A stretch of DNA of 64,000 nucleotides from an uncultured Bacteroidales bacterium (lineage in GTDB: Bacteria > Bacteroidota > Bacteroidia > Bacteroidales > Bacteroidaceae), in contig CADAJS010000012.1 of NCBI GenBank assembly GCA_902788315.1, positions 62,001-126,000 on the forward strand, in the 5' to 3' direction. A program made the position numbers and the translations under genes. Shown one piece after another: positions 43,390-52,500 of this stretch; position 1 is the first letter of the stretch; the number at the start of each line of letters is the position of its first letter. Under the pieces are notes generated by a model, which searched no databases, was not told the origin of the DNA, and saw only the letters and a program-made list of their open reading frames with translations.

Positions 43390-45068
43390 AACAGACACTC
43401 TATATCCTCACATTGATCTTCGGCACATGCCTCGGCATACATGCCAAGACGCCAAAGTTTCTGACGAAAGCCCGCCAGGCTCAGGTGAGCATAATAGCTC
43501 AGGATGCCGAAGGGAACCTCCATGAAGGGCAAGGACTGCTTCTGAATGCCCAGGGCGAAGTAATCACAGAGTACGACATACTGAAAGGCGCCGTCAAGGC
43601 CACAGTCATCGACTGCAAGGGAGAGGAATATCCCGTGAGATATCTCTGTGGAGCGAGCAGCATGTACAACATTGCAAAACTGGCCATCGAACCGGGAAAG
43701 AACAAGCTGTACACACTGGAAATCATGCCAGATTCGCTGAATGAAGGAACGCAAGTCTATGTGCTGCCCAATGTAAAGGCCGACAAGAAAGCACTCGCCA
43801 TCACCGATACCATTATAAAGCACAGCAAGTTTCGCGAGACATATCACTACTATACCCTGACGAACCAGACCGGAGAAAGGCACGCATGCAGCCCCATGCT
43901 GAATGGCGAGGGACTCCTGGCTGGTCTCGTACAGCTGCCCACAAAGAGCGGGGACAACGCTTATGCCATCGACATACACTTTGGTGCCGACCTGACAATC
44001 ACAAGCCTCGATGCCAACAATACCGACTTGCGCAGTATCCGGCTGCCCAAACGACTGCCCGAAGGCGAAGAAGCAGCCGCCACCTTCATCTACCTTGCCG
44101 GTACGAAGGACACGGCTCAATATGCGGCCTATGTGGACGAGTTCATACGCCTCTATCCGCAAAGCGCTACAGGATATACCATGAAGGGCGAGTACCTGGC
44201 TGCAGCCAACCGATACGAGGAAGCCGAAAAGGCCTATGAAGACGGTCTGGCACAAGACAGCACACACAAGGACGAGCTGCACTTCTCGCTGGCAAAGACC
44301 ATCTATGCACTGAACTTCACGCCAAAATACGAGACCTACAAGGACTGGACATTGGACAAGGCGGCAGCCGAGGCTGCCGAGGCCTATACCATCAAGCCAC
44401 TGGACATCTACATGAACCAGCAGGCCCACAGCCTATATGCGGCAAAGAAATACAGCGAGGCGGAAAAACTCTTCCTGAGCCTCACCAAAACAGGCATGCG
44501 CAGCCCCGACCTCTTCCTATACGTGGCTCAGTGCCGGCAGATGCAGCAGGCACCGATAGATGACATCCTGGCCATGCAGGACAGTGCCGTAAACTGCTTC
44601 CCAAAACCATACCCTGCGGAGGCAGCCAACGCCCTCCTCATGCGAGGCATCAGTAAGGCAAAGGCCGAAAAATACCGCGAGGCGGTAGCGGACTACAACG
44701 AATACGAACATCTGATGGGCGGACGCTTGACATCGAACTTCTATTACGAGCGCGAACAGATAGAAATTAAATGCCGCATGTACCCCGCCGCGATGAATGA
44801 CATCGAACGCGCCATCCGCCTCAGCCCGCGTGAGCCCTTGCTCTATGCCGAGTGTGCGGCGCTCAACTACCGTGTGGGAGAGGTGGACGAAGCAATCCGT
44901 TACGCCACAGAGGCCACACAGATTGACCCGCAGTTTGCCGACCCCCTCCGCATCCTGGGTGTTTGCTACAGCCAGAAAGGCGAGACGCAGAAGGCAAGGG
45001 AATGCCTCGAAAAGGCTATCGCATTGGGCGACACGATGGCAAAGGGGGTGCTGGAGAAACTGAAATAG
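43386..45068 (+). CDS. Exported protein: degenerate trypsin-like domain plus TPR repeats
   Basis: The 560-residue protein has a signal peptide (to about residue 20, LGIHA). The N-terminal 200 residues follow the HtrA/trypsin-like strand order (GQGLLLNAQGEVITEYDILK; MYNIAKLAIEPG; GEGLLAGLVQLP). The catalytic triad is missing: the His position is in ITEYDI, the Asp position reads YNIAKLAI, and a GNSGGP loop is replaced by HACSPMLNGEG. From about residue 225 there are TPR units (for example YLAAANRYEEAEKAYEDGL). It is probably a non-catalytic binding or scaffold protein in the periplasm. It overlaps recN by four bases. Confidence 0.75.
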   Translation: MKQTLYILTLIFGTCLGIHAKTPKFLTKARQAQVSIIAQDAEGNLHEGQGLLLNAQGEVITEYDILKGAVKATVIDCKGEEYPVRYLCGASSMYNIAKLAIEPGKNKLYTLEIMPDSLNEGTQVYVLPNVKADKKALAITDTIIKHSKFRETYHYYTLTNQTGERHACSPMLNGEGLLAGLVQLPTKSGDNAYAIDIHFGADLTITSLDANNTDLRSIRLPKRLPEGEEAAATFIYLAGTKDTAQYAAYVDEFIRLYPQSATGYTMKGEYLAAANRYEEAEKAYEDGLAQDSTHKDELHFSLAKTIYALNFTPKYETYKDWTLDKAAAEAAEAYTIKPLDIYMNQQAHSLYAAKKYSEAEKLFLSLTKTGMRSPDLFLYVAQCRQMQQAPIDDILAMQDSAVNCFPKPYPAEAANALLMRGISKAKAEKYREAVADYNEYEHLMGGRLTSNFYYEREQIEIKCRMYPAAMNDIERAIRLSPREPLLYAECAALNYRVGEVDEAIRYATEATQIDPQFADPLRILGVCYSQKGETQKARECLEKAIALGDTMAKGVLEKLK

Positions 45069-45074
45069 CGAGCC

Positions 45075-46388
45075 ATGAACAGTGTAATGAGTCAAACCGT
45101 CAAGTCGTACATCGCGCAGCACAATATGCTGCGAGAGAAGGCCAGAGTGGTCGTGGGCCTAAGCGGAGGTGCCGACTCGGTGGCTCTTTTGCTTGTCATG
45201 CGCGATTTGGGTTACACAGTCTATGCCGTCCACTGCAACTTTCACCTGCGCGGCGACGAGTCCAAGCGCGACGAGCGTTTCGTCACCGAACTGTGCCAGA
45301 GGCTGAATGTACCGCTCGACGTGAAACACTTTGACACACGCATGTATGCCCGGCTCCACCACATCAGCATTGAAATGGCTGCACGCGACCTGCGATACAA
45401 ATACTTTGAGAAGGTGCGGGCCGAACTGGAATATAAAGCCATTGCCGTGGCCCATCATAAGGATGACCAGGCCGAAACACTCTTGCTGAACATCATCCGA
45501 GGCACAGGCATACGTGGCCTGACGGGCATGCACCCCGCAAACGGGCGCATCATTCGCCCGCTGCTATGCGTGACACGGAAGGAAATACTCAGATATCTGG
45601 AGGATAAGCACCAGGAATACATCACCGACAGCACGAACAAGGAACGCGACGCGCTGCGCAACAGGGTGCGCCTCGACCTGATTCCCATGCTGAAGGAGGA
45701 TTTCAACCCACAGATAGTCGATATGCTGGGCCGCCTCTGCGAGAACATGCAAGAGAGCATTGTCGCCTATAAGTACGGTGTAGAAAAACAGTTCCAGGAA
45801 TATGACGTCCACGAGCACCGCCTGCGGCTGAATGTCAAGCCGAAAGACCCCAATCTGCCCGTCATCCTGCACGAATGGCTTCAAGGCAAGGGGTTTACAC
45901 GCAGCCAGGAGAAGCAGATGCTGACCAGCAAAGGCGAGTCGGGCCGCCATTGGACGAGCGGCACCCATGTCGTGTTCTGCGATAAAAATACTCTGACACT
46001 TCTGCCCATCGACTTCGCCCCGGAGCCTCCCAGACTGAAGCAGGAAACCGTAGAAAAGATAGAAGACACCTCGCCCAATGTGGCATACTTCGATGCCGAC
46101 GAACTCACCTATCCCCTCACCATCCGTCTTGTACAGCCAGGCGACAAGATGTTGCCATTTGGCGAACATGCTTCACGCGAGATAAGGGCAATCCTAAAGA
46201 AGACACCCTTGTCGCAGGTGGCCAGGAAATATGCCTGGGTGGTATGTCATGGGAGCGAGATTATATGGCTCGTGGGCGTGCGGGCCACCAATCACTATCG
46301 CGTCAGCTACAAGACCAAGAACATCATAAAGCTTAGCGTCAGCGACCCAGGCTTCCTTCCCGACGGTCTGAAGACCTACGTTGATTGA
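45075..46388 (+). CDS. tilS: tRNA(Ile)-lysidine synthetase
   Basis: The 437-residue protein has the PP-loop VVGLSGGADSVALLL (SGGADS 30-35), AVAHHKDDQAETLLLNIIRG and the C-terminal substrate-binding domain (VRLVQPGDKMLPFG-like: RLVQPGDKMLPFGEHASREI). It converts the wobble C of the minor tRNA-Ile to lysidine, an essential step that changes AUG to AUA decoding. It starts six bases after the previous stop. Confidence 0.95.
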   Translation: MNSVMSQTVKSYIAQHNMLREKARVVVGLSGGADSVALLLVMRDLGYTVYAVHCNFHLRGDESKRDERFVTELCQRLNVPLDVKHFDTRMYARLHHISIEMAARDLRYKYFEKVRAELEYKAIAVAHHKDDQAETLLLNIIRGTGIRGLTGMHPANGRIIRPLLCVTRKEILRYLEDKHQEYITDSTNKERDALRNRVRLDLIPMLKEDFNPQIVDMLGRLCENMQESIVAYKYGVEKQFQEYDVHEHRLRLNVKPKDPNLPVILHEWLQGKGFTRSQEKQMLTSKGESGRHWTSGTHVVFCDKNTLTLLPIDFAPEPPRLKQETVEKIEDTSPNVAYFDADELTYPLTIRLVQPGDKMLPFGEHASREIRAILKKTPLSQVARKYAWVVCHGSEIIWLVGVRATNHYRVSYKTKNIIKLSVSDPGFLPDGLKTYVD

Positions 46389-46402
46389 CACACATTATTG
46401 CT

Positions 46403-47512
46403 ATGAGTATCATTAAATGTCCCAAATGCCAGCACGACATTTCCAGCATGGTCCGCACATGCCCCCATTGTGCAACGCCCATTGCCGGAAACCTCGTACG
46501 CTGCGAGTACTGTAAGACCTATACGCTATACGAATACGCAACCTGTCCCACATGTGGCAAACCGCTGCCAGAGCGTCCCGCGACAGAGGACGAGGTCACC
46601 GCAGGCACAACGCCCCCAACACCCCCGACGAGGAAGAAGAAACGTCTTCGCAAATGGGGATGTCTGCTTCGCATGGTGCTCTTCCTGCTCATTGCAGGAG
46701 CCGCAGGAGCCGGATACTACTATTGGCAGCAATATAGCCTTCGGCAAAAGGAGGAAGCCGACTTTGCCTTGCTTGCCGACGTCACCAATCCCCAGTTCTA
46801 TGCCCAGTTCCTGGAAGAGTATCCGGCCAGTCCCCACGCCGACGAAGTGCGCCGCCGCATGGAACAGCTCCAGGCCGAGGCCAAGGAGTGGGACGAGGTG
46901 CTCCGAGAGAAGAAGCGCATCAGCCTACTACGCTTCCAGCAGCAGCATCCCCACTCGCTCCATGCCCGCGAATGCCGCGACATGATTGACTCCATCGACT
47001 GGGACGATGCCGTGAACATCTGGACTGTCGAGGCCATGCAAGACTACCTGGCCAACCACCCCGACGGACTCTTCGCTGCCGAGGCCTCGGACATGCTCAA
47101 CAAGATTAGCCAGGCACGCATCACTCCCGAGGAACGCAGCGTGGTGCGAGGCATTTACAACGACTTCTTCACCCGTGGCATGGCCCGCCAGGACAGCGCC
47201 TGCATCGCCGAGGTCATCCCAGACACCATGATACGATTCTGTGCCACTCCCGCTGCGCGCCCCAACCAGATTCTCTCCTTCACGCGCGAAAAAATGAGAC
47301 CCGACGTCATCGGCGTACACTATCTCATAGACCCCGACATGCGCATGCGACGAGAGACGCTCGAGGACGGCACACTGGGCCTGGCCGTGGACTTTAACCT
47401 GGAGGAGACAGTGAGCTGTGCCGATGCCAGCGTCTCCAGCTTCCACACATACCGGGTGACATCGCTGATGAACGCAGAGCGCAAGATTGTCCAGATGAAT
47501 ATCCGCCCCTGA
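46403..47512 (+). CDS. Zinc-ribbon membrane protein of unknown function
   Basis: The 369-residue protein starts MSIIKCPKCQHDISSM. It has two zinc ribbons (CPKC...CPHC, about 6-27; CEYC...CPTC, about 36-53), a basic Pro/Lys linker, one membrane helix (about 88-108, MVLFLLIAGAAGAGYYY) and an extracytoplasmic part. That part has helical repeats (about 115-240) and an alpha/beta C-terminal domain. I do not recognise the exact family; similar Bacteroidota proteins are called zinc-ribbon domain-containing. The ATG at 46403 is preferred to an in-frame TTG at 46385. It ends one base before the MATE gene. Confidence 0.75.
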   Translation: MSIIKCPKCQHDISSMVRTCPHCATPIAGNLVRCEYCKTYTLYEYATCPTCGKPLPERPATEDEVTAGTTPPTPPTRKKKRLRKWGCLLRMVLFLLIAGAAGAGYYYWQQYSLRQKEEADFALLADVTNPQFYAQFLEEYPASPHADEVRRRMEQLQAEAKEWDEVLREKKRISLLRFQQQHPHSLHARECRDMIDSIDWDDAVNIWTVEAMQDYLANHPDGLFAAEASDMLNKISQARITPEERSVVRGIYNDFFTRGMARQDSACIAEVIPDTMIRFCATPAARPNQILSFTREKMRPDVIGVHYLIDPDMRMRRETLEDGTLGLAVDFNLEETVSCADASVSSFHTYRVTSLMNAERKIVQMNIRP

Positions 47513-47513
47513 G

Positions 47514-48917
47514 ATGAGCGAGACGCATCGCGAAATCCTACGGTTGGCACTGCCCTCTGTGGCAGCAAATATCACCGTGCCGCTGCTCGGGTTGGTGGAC
47601 ACCACGATTGTGGGCCACCTGGGACGGGCAGAATACATCGCCGCCATCGCCGTCGGCACCACAATTTTCAACATGTCCTACTGGCTCCTGGCCTTCCTTC
47701 GTATGGGTACCACCGGATTGGTGGCACAGGCCGTGGGGCAGTTCCGCTCGCGGGAAGGGCAATCAGGAAAAGCGTTGCTTAGCGCCCCACTACAGACCCC
47801 ACACTCCATCCTGTGCCACGCCCTACTGCTCGCCCTCGCTCTGAGCCTTCTGCTCCTGCTCGCCCGCTCCCCCATCCTGCGCCTTTCCCTATGGCTAATG
47901 CCGGCCGAGGCCGAGACAGCCCGGTTCGTGGCCCAGTACTTCCATATCTGCATCTGGGGAGCTCCCGCCATGCTGTCGCTGTTTGTACTGAACGGATGGT
48001 TCATCGGTTGCCAGGATACACGCTCGCCCATGTGGGTAGCCATCGGGCAGAACGTGCTGAACATCATACTGAGCCTATGGCTTGTCTTCGGCCTGGGATG
48101 GAAAATCGAGGGCGTGGCCGTGGGCACGCTCGCCGCACAATGGTGCGCCCTCGGGCTGGCTCTGATGCTGGCCTGGCGTAAGGGCGAAGCGTGGAGAACG
48201 AGCGACCGGGAATTGCGGGCAGCACAGCGTCCACCGTGCGCCGTTTCCCGCTCAGCCAGTCCGCTCCACCGTCTGCATTCCTTGTTTGCGGCTTTCCCCT
48301 CACGCTTCTTCCGCGTGAACCGCGACATCTTCCTGCGCACACTCTGTCTGGTGGCCGTCACCGTCTGCTTCACCTCGGCCGGTACCCGACTGGGAGGCAC
48401 CACGCTGGCCGCCAACTCCCTGCTGATGCAGCTGTTCATCCTCTATTCCTATTTTACCGACGGGCTGGCCAATGCAGCCGAAGCGCTGAGCGGCAAGTAT
48501 GCCGGAGCCGGCGAACGGAAGATGCTGCGGCATACCGTGCGCTGTCTGTTCATGCAGGGCGCCGTCATATCCACGGTCTTCACCCTGCTCTACCTGTGTG
48601 GCGGGCAGGCCATCCTGCATCTGCTCACCGATCAAGGCCCCGTCATCGCCTTTGCCACTGCGTATCTCCCCTGGACGGTGGCCATACCGATAATTGCCCT
48701 GCAGGCAATGGTGTGGGACGGCGTCTTCATCGGTCTAACATGGACGCGCCAGATGCTGCTGAGCATGTTTGCTGCCGCTTGCGTCTTTTTCGCCCTGAGC
48801 CAAGCCATGCCCCATCTGATGCCCGCCAACCACGCCCTGTGGCTGGCCTTCGATGCCTACCTCCTTACACGCGGCGTCATGCAAGCCCTCTTCGTATACC
48901 GCGCAGGGCATATATGA
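47514..48917 (+). CDS. MATE-family efflux transporter (DinF-like)
   Basis: The 467-residue protein has about twelve hydrophobic helices. The N-terminal block LALPSVAANITVPLLGLVDT and VGHLGRAEYIAAIAVGTTIF are typical of the DinF branch. It probably exports cationic compounds by sodium or proton exchange; the substrate is unknown. A hydrophilic insertion of about 40 residues (about 225-265, rich in Arg and Ser) between the two halves is longer than usual. The ATG follows directly on the preceding stop. Confidence 0.92.
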   Translation: MSETHREILRLALPSVAANITVPLLGLVDTTIVGHLGRAEYIAAIAVGTTIFNMSYWLLAFLRMGTTGLVAQAVGQFRSREGQSGKALLSAPLQTPHSILCHALLLALALSLLLLLARSPILRLSLWLMPAEAETARFVAQYFHICIWGAPAMLSLFVLNGWFIGCQDTRSPMWVAIGQNVLNIILSLWLVFGLGWKIEGVAVGTLAAQWCALGLALMLAWRKGEAWRTSDRELRAAQRPPCAVSRSASPLHRLHSLFAAFPSRFFRVNRDIFLRTLCLVAVTVCFTSAGTRLGGTTLAANSLLMQLFILYSYFTDGLANAAEALSGKYAGAGERKMLRHTVRCLFMQGAVISTVFTLLYLCGGQAILHLLTDQGPVIAFATAYLPWTVAIPIIALQAMVWDGVFIGLTWTRQMLLSMFAAACVFFALSQAMPHLMPANHALWLAFDAYLLTRGVMQALFVYRAGHI

Positions 48918-48941
48918 ACTGAAATCAAAACATAGCATAAT

Positions 48942-49238
48942 ATGAACTTTACAGGAATTCTCCTCGGCCTATGTTCCTTCCTGGTCATAGGCATTTTCCA
49001 TCCCTTGGTCATCAAGGCTGAATACCACTTCGGCCGACGCTCATGGTGGGCGTTTCTCATCATGGGGCTTATCTTCATGGCGCTAAGCCTGGCATGTCGG
49101 AACCAGTTTCTCAGCATTCTCTTTGGTGTGACGGCCTTCTCGGCCTTCTGGGGCATCGGCGAAGTCTTTGCACAGCACCGCAGAGTGAAGCGAGGATGGT
49201 TCCCCATGAACCCCAAGCGAAAGGCCGACTACGAATAG
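48942..49238 (+). CDS. DUF4491 small membrane protein
   Basis: The 98-residue protein has three hydrophobic segments (about 4-25, 35-53, 55-75) and a conserved-looking basic C-terminus (RVKRGWFPMNPKRK). It fits DUF4491, a small family common in Bacteroidota and Firmicutes with no assigned role that I know of. It lies 24 bases after the MATE gene. Confidence 0.85.
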   Translation: MNFTGILLGLCSFLVIGIFHPLVIKAEYHFGRRSWWAFLIMGLIFMALSLACRNQFLSILFGVTAFSAFWGIGEVFAQHRRVKRGWFPMNPKRKADYE

Positions 49239-49284
49239 ACGATGAGGGAGGGAAAGCGTCCCCCCACGACCGTCACGAAAAACA

Positions 49285-49438
49285 GTGGAAGGCCACCAAG
49301 TCACTCGTGGCACTCCACCAAACCGGTGGTGGCACTCCACCAAACCGGCGGTGGTACTACCTCCGGTTTTCTTTGGAACTACAGCAAGCTCCTCCCGGAA
49401 CAACAACAAGTATTTCCCCGAGCTACAACAAGTATTTT
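49285..49438. repeat. Array D: seven degenerate 22-bp units after the DUF4491 gene
   Basis: Consecutive units start at 49285, 49307, 49329, 49351, 49373, 49395 and 49417. The second and third are GTGGCACTCCACCAAACCGG followed by TG or CG. The last two share CAACAAGTATTT. The sequence drifts gradually along the array while the period stays exactly 22. No gene is visible in 49239-49575; the only other feature is the hairpin at 49504. Confidence 0.75.
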
Positions 49439-49503
49439 GCGGCATGCCATTTGATCGCCGATGAATGTAGCCCAAACGACATCCAAGCTCCAAGGATACA
49501 AAC

Positions 49504-49537
49504 GAGGGAGGCTTGCCGTATACGGCAAACCTCCCTC
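49504..49537 (-). terminator. Near-perfect palindromic hairpin, probable terminator of the first giant gene
   Basis: GAGGGAGG/CCTCCCTC and TTGCCGTA/TACGGCAA form a stem of about 16 bp with a single C-A mismatch and essentially no loop. It could act on either strand. The minus-strand exit lacks a strong T-run. Confidence 0.6.
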
Positions 49538-49575
49538 TTACACCAAATTAAATAATGTGGCTTTTAAAGCCTAAA

Positions 49576-52500
49576 TTACTTCAGCATCTTCTTACCGCCA
49601 ATGATGTATAGGCCATTGGGCAGCCCTTCAAGCGCCTTCTTGGCATCCACGCCCTGACGGATGGCACGTCCCTGCATGTCATACACCGTGACGGTGGCAG
49701 GCAGCTGAGCGTCGGCATCCAGCTGCTTCAGGCCGCTGCCGTCGTTGTGGTAGTTGCCGCTCTCGTCCTTGAGGACCACCTTGTGAGTGGCATCAAGCAC
49801 GGGCGTGTCGTCGTCGTCCAGTGTCTGGAACCATACGGGAGCGTCTTGACCTTGATTGAGCAGGAAGGCCACCTCACCGCTGGCAAACTGGGCAGCCGAC
49901 ATCTGTGCGCAATTGGTGTTCGTAGAGCCACTAACCCAGTTGCTGCCGAAACCGCGTCCGTCAGTCGAAGCCACGGCATAGCAGTTGGTCAGCGAACAGT
50001 TGCTATGGAGCCATCCGACAAGGCCGTCCATGTACCAGGCAGCGCCTAGCGAGGAGCAGAAGCTGTAGCTGTTAGAGATATGAGCAGGCGTGGCGCTCTC
50101 GGACGAGCTGCCGATGAGTCCGCCCGTGGTGTTGCCGCCCGAGATAGATCCCTTGTAGAAGCAGTTGTCAATGGTGCCGTAGAACTTACCTGAGAGGCCG
50201 CCAATGTCGCCGCCGTTCGTCGAGGTGATGTCCACGAGGCTGTAACTGCGTGTCAGCGTGGTGGGAGCTGCGGTGGCAGCATGTCCGATAATGGTTCCGT
50301 TATGGCTTGCATAGACAGCGTCGCCGACATTGATCTGGCCGCTTACGAGCGCCACACCGGTGATGGTGGCTCCGGCCGTGGTGCCGAAGAGCATGTTGTT
50401 GATACCCGAGATGGGATAGAGGTGGCCGTCGAACGAGCCGGCGAAGGGCACCTCAATGCTGCCGATGGGAGTCCAGTCCACCTCGGAGAGGTCGATGGCA
50501 GCAGTCAGCTCGGCCTTGATATCGTTCACGCCCATGGCTGCCATGCGGGAGAGCCACATCATGTCCTCGGCAGAGGCCAGCTGATAGACGCCGCCCACCT
50601 GAGCAGGATTGTTGGAATTGAGATAGACGTAGATGGCCGTGTTCTTCATGTCGTCCATGGCCTCGGCATCCTGCTGGCTGTACTCGCCGTTCTCCCACTT
50701 GGGAGCAAACTCGTTGTCCATAAAGTTCTGTAGGTCGGCGAGCATTTCCTCGGTGATGCCGGGATCGCTGGCAGCCTGAGCCCATGCCGCATTGGAGAGA
50801 CTCTCCACGCTGGCCATGTAGTTTGCATAAGCCTTCTTGCAGTCGTAGATGTGGCGGAAGGTCTCGGTGAAGCGAGCAGCCAGGGCCTGCTTCTCCTCCA
50901 CGGTGGATGCGCTCGCTGCGGCAGCAATCTCGGAAGAGAGTTCCTCGCGCAGGGCAGCACTGAACTCGGGCTTCACCTTGTAGTCGGCCCCCGAGTCGCC
51001 ATGATAGGCCAGGATAGTATTGGCACGAGCCACCATGCCTGCCAACATCGTATCATAGGCATCGGCAGTGAGAACGCTCTCGGCATCACCCAGATAGGTT
51101 ACGTGGAAGTTGCCGAAGCCCATCCAGTCGGCCTCGACACCGGTGCCGGGGAGCTTCAGGCCCACGGTCAGGGTGCCGTCGGTCACCTGGACCACCACAG
51201 TGTTCACATAGCGGCCGCCCTTGAAGGCGTAGGAGCAGCTGAGCGGACCGTAAGGCACATAGCCATAGATGCCGTTGTCCAGGTCGGAATAGACGTTGTC
51301 GAAGGGGTCAACGTGGTTGCCCTCCTCGTCGAAGAGTACTCCGCCGTTGATGTAGCAGTTCTCCAGGTCGCGTGCGTCATCCTCGCTGACCACATCCTCG
51401 CCCTCCGTCATCACGTAGGTCTCAGCCTCGTTCAGATAAGCCCAGGCGGCGTAGTTCGTATTGTAGATGTCTCCCGCGGCGCGGAAGGCAGCGTTCACGT
51501 CGAGTCGGTAGAATCCGTCGGCCAGTTCGGTCAGCGTCTGCTTAAGGTCGAAGGTGGCATTCCAGGACTCGGCCGCAGGCATCACCTCCTTGACACCGCC
51601 AGTGGTGAAGGTGCTTCCCGTCTTGGTGTATTCCCATCCGTTGAATCCGTCGGCGAGGCTGGCATTCACCAGCATATTGGTAATCTCATCGCCGGTCTTG
51701 TAGCCGTTCTTCTGAGCCCGCTGCCACATTTCGTTAACGAAATTCTGCTCCTCCTGAAGCTGCTCGGTGGTCAGCGTCAGAGAGTTCAAAATGTAGGGAT
51801 ACGAACCGTGGGGATAGTCCTCGTTGGGTTCATACTCGTTCGAGATATAGTCCACCAGGAATTCCATGTCGAATCCGGTAATCGTGCTTTCCTGCGTCTT
51901 AGCATAGATATCCTGCACGAAGGCAATAAAGGCGGCATAGGCCTGCTCGCTGGCCTCGACGTCAGCACGCAGTGTCTTCAGTGCGCTGTAGGCCTCGATG
52001 AAGGCGTCGCGTTCGGTGATTTGCCTAAGTTCTTCGAGGGCTGTCAGATAGGTATTCTTCACCTCCACATTGGCGATGGCATTGTTGCAGTATGCCACCT
52101 CGGAATCGATCAGGTTCTTACGCATCTCGTCGAAGTTGCCTGCGCCGGCACTGGCGAATCCGTCCACCGTGGGATAGACAATTTCATGAGTCGGGTCCAG
52201 TGTGGGATGGAGGTCGCAAGTCTCGGCGTCTCCTGTGAGCGACTGGTACCATGTCACGTCGGCAAAGCTTCCGCCGTTCAGGGCCCATGTCACTGCACCA
52301 TTATTGAACTCCTCCTCCGTCATGAAGGCGCAGCCCGAGGTGCTCCCCGTACCTTCGCCCAGGAGTTTGGTGAAGCTCAGGCGTCCGTCGGCATTGCTCA
52401 CGACATAGGTGTTATAGGCCGTGTTCGTGTGGCACCATCCGACGATACCTCCGCGAGCGCTTGAGTTAGGATCGAGTCCCTCGCCCAGGTTGGCGAAGAC

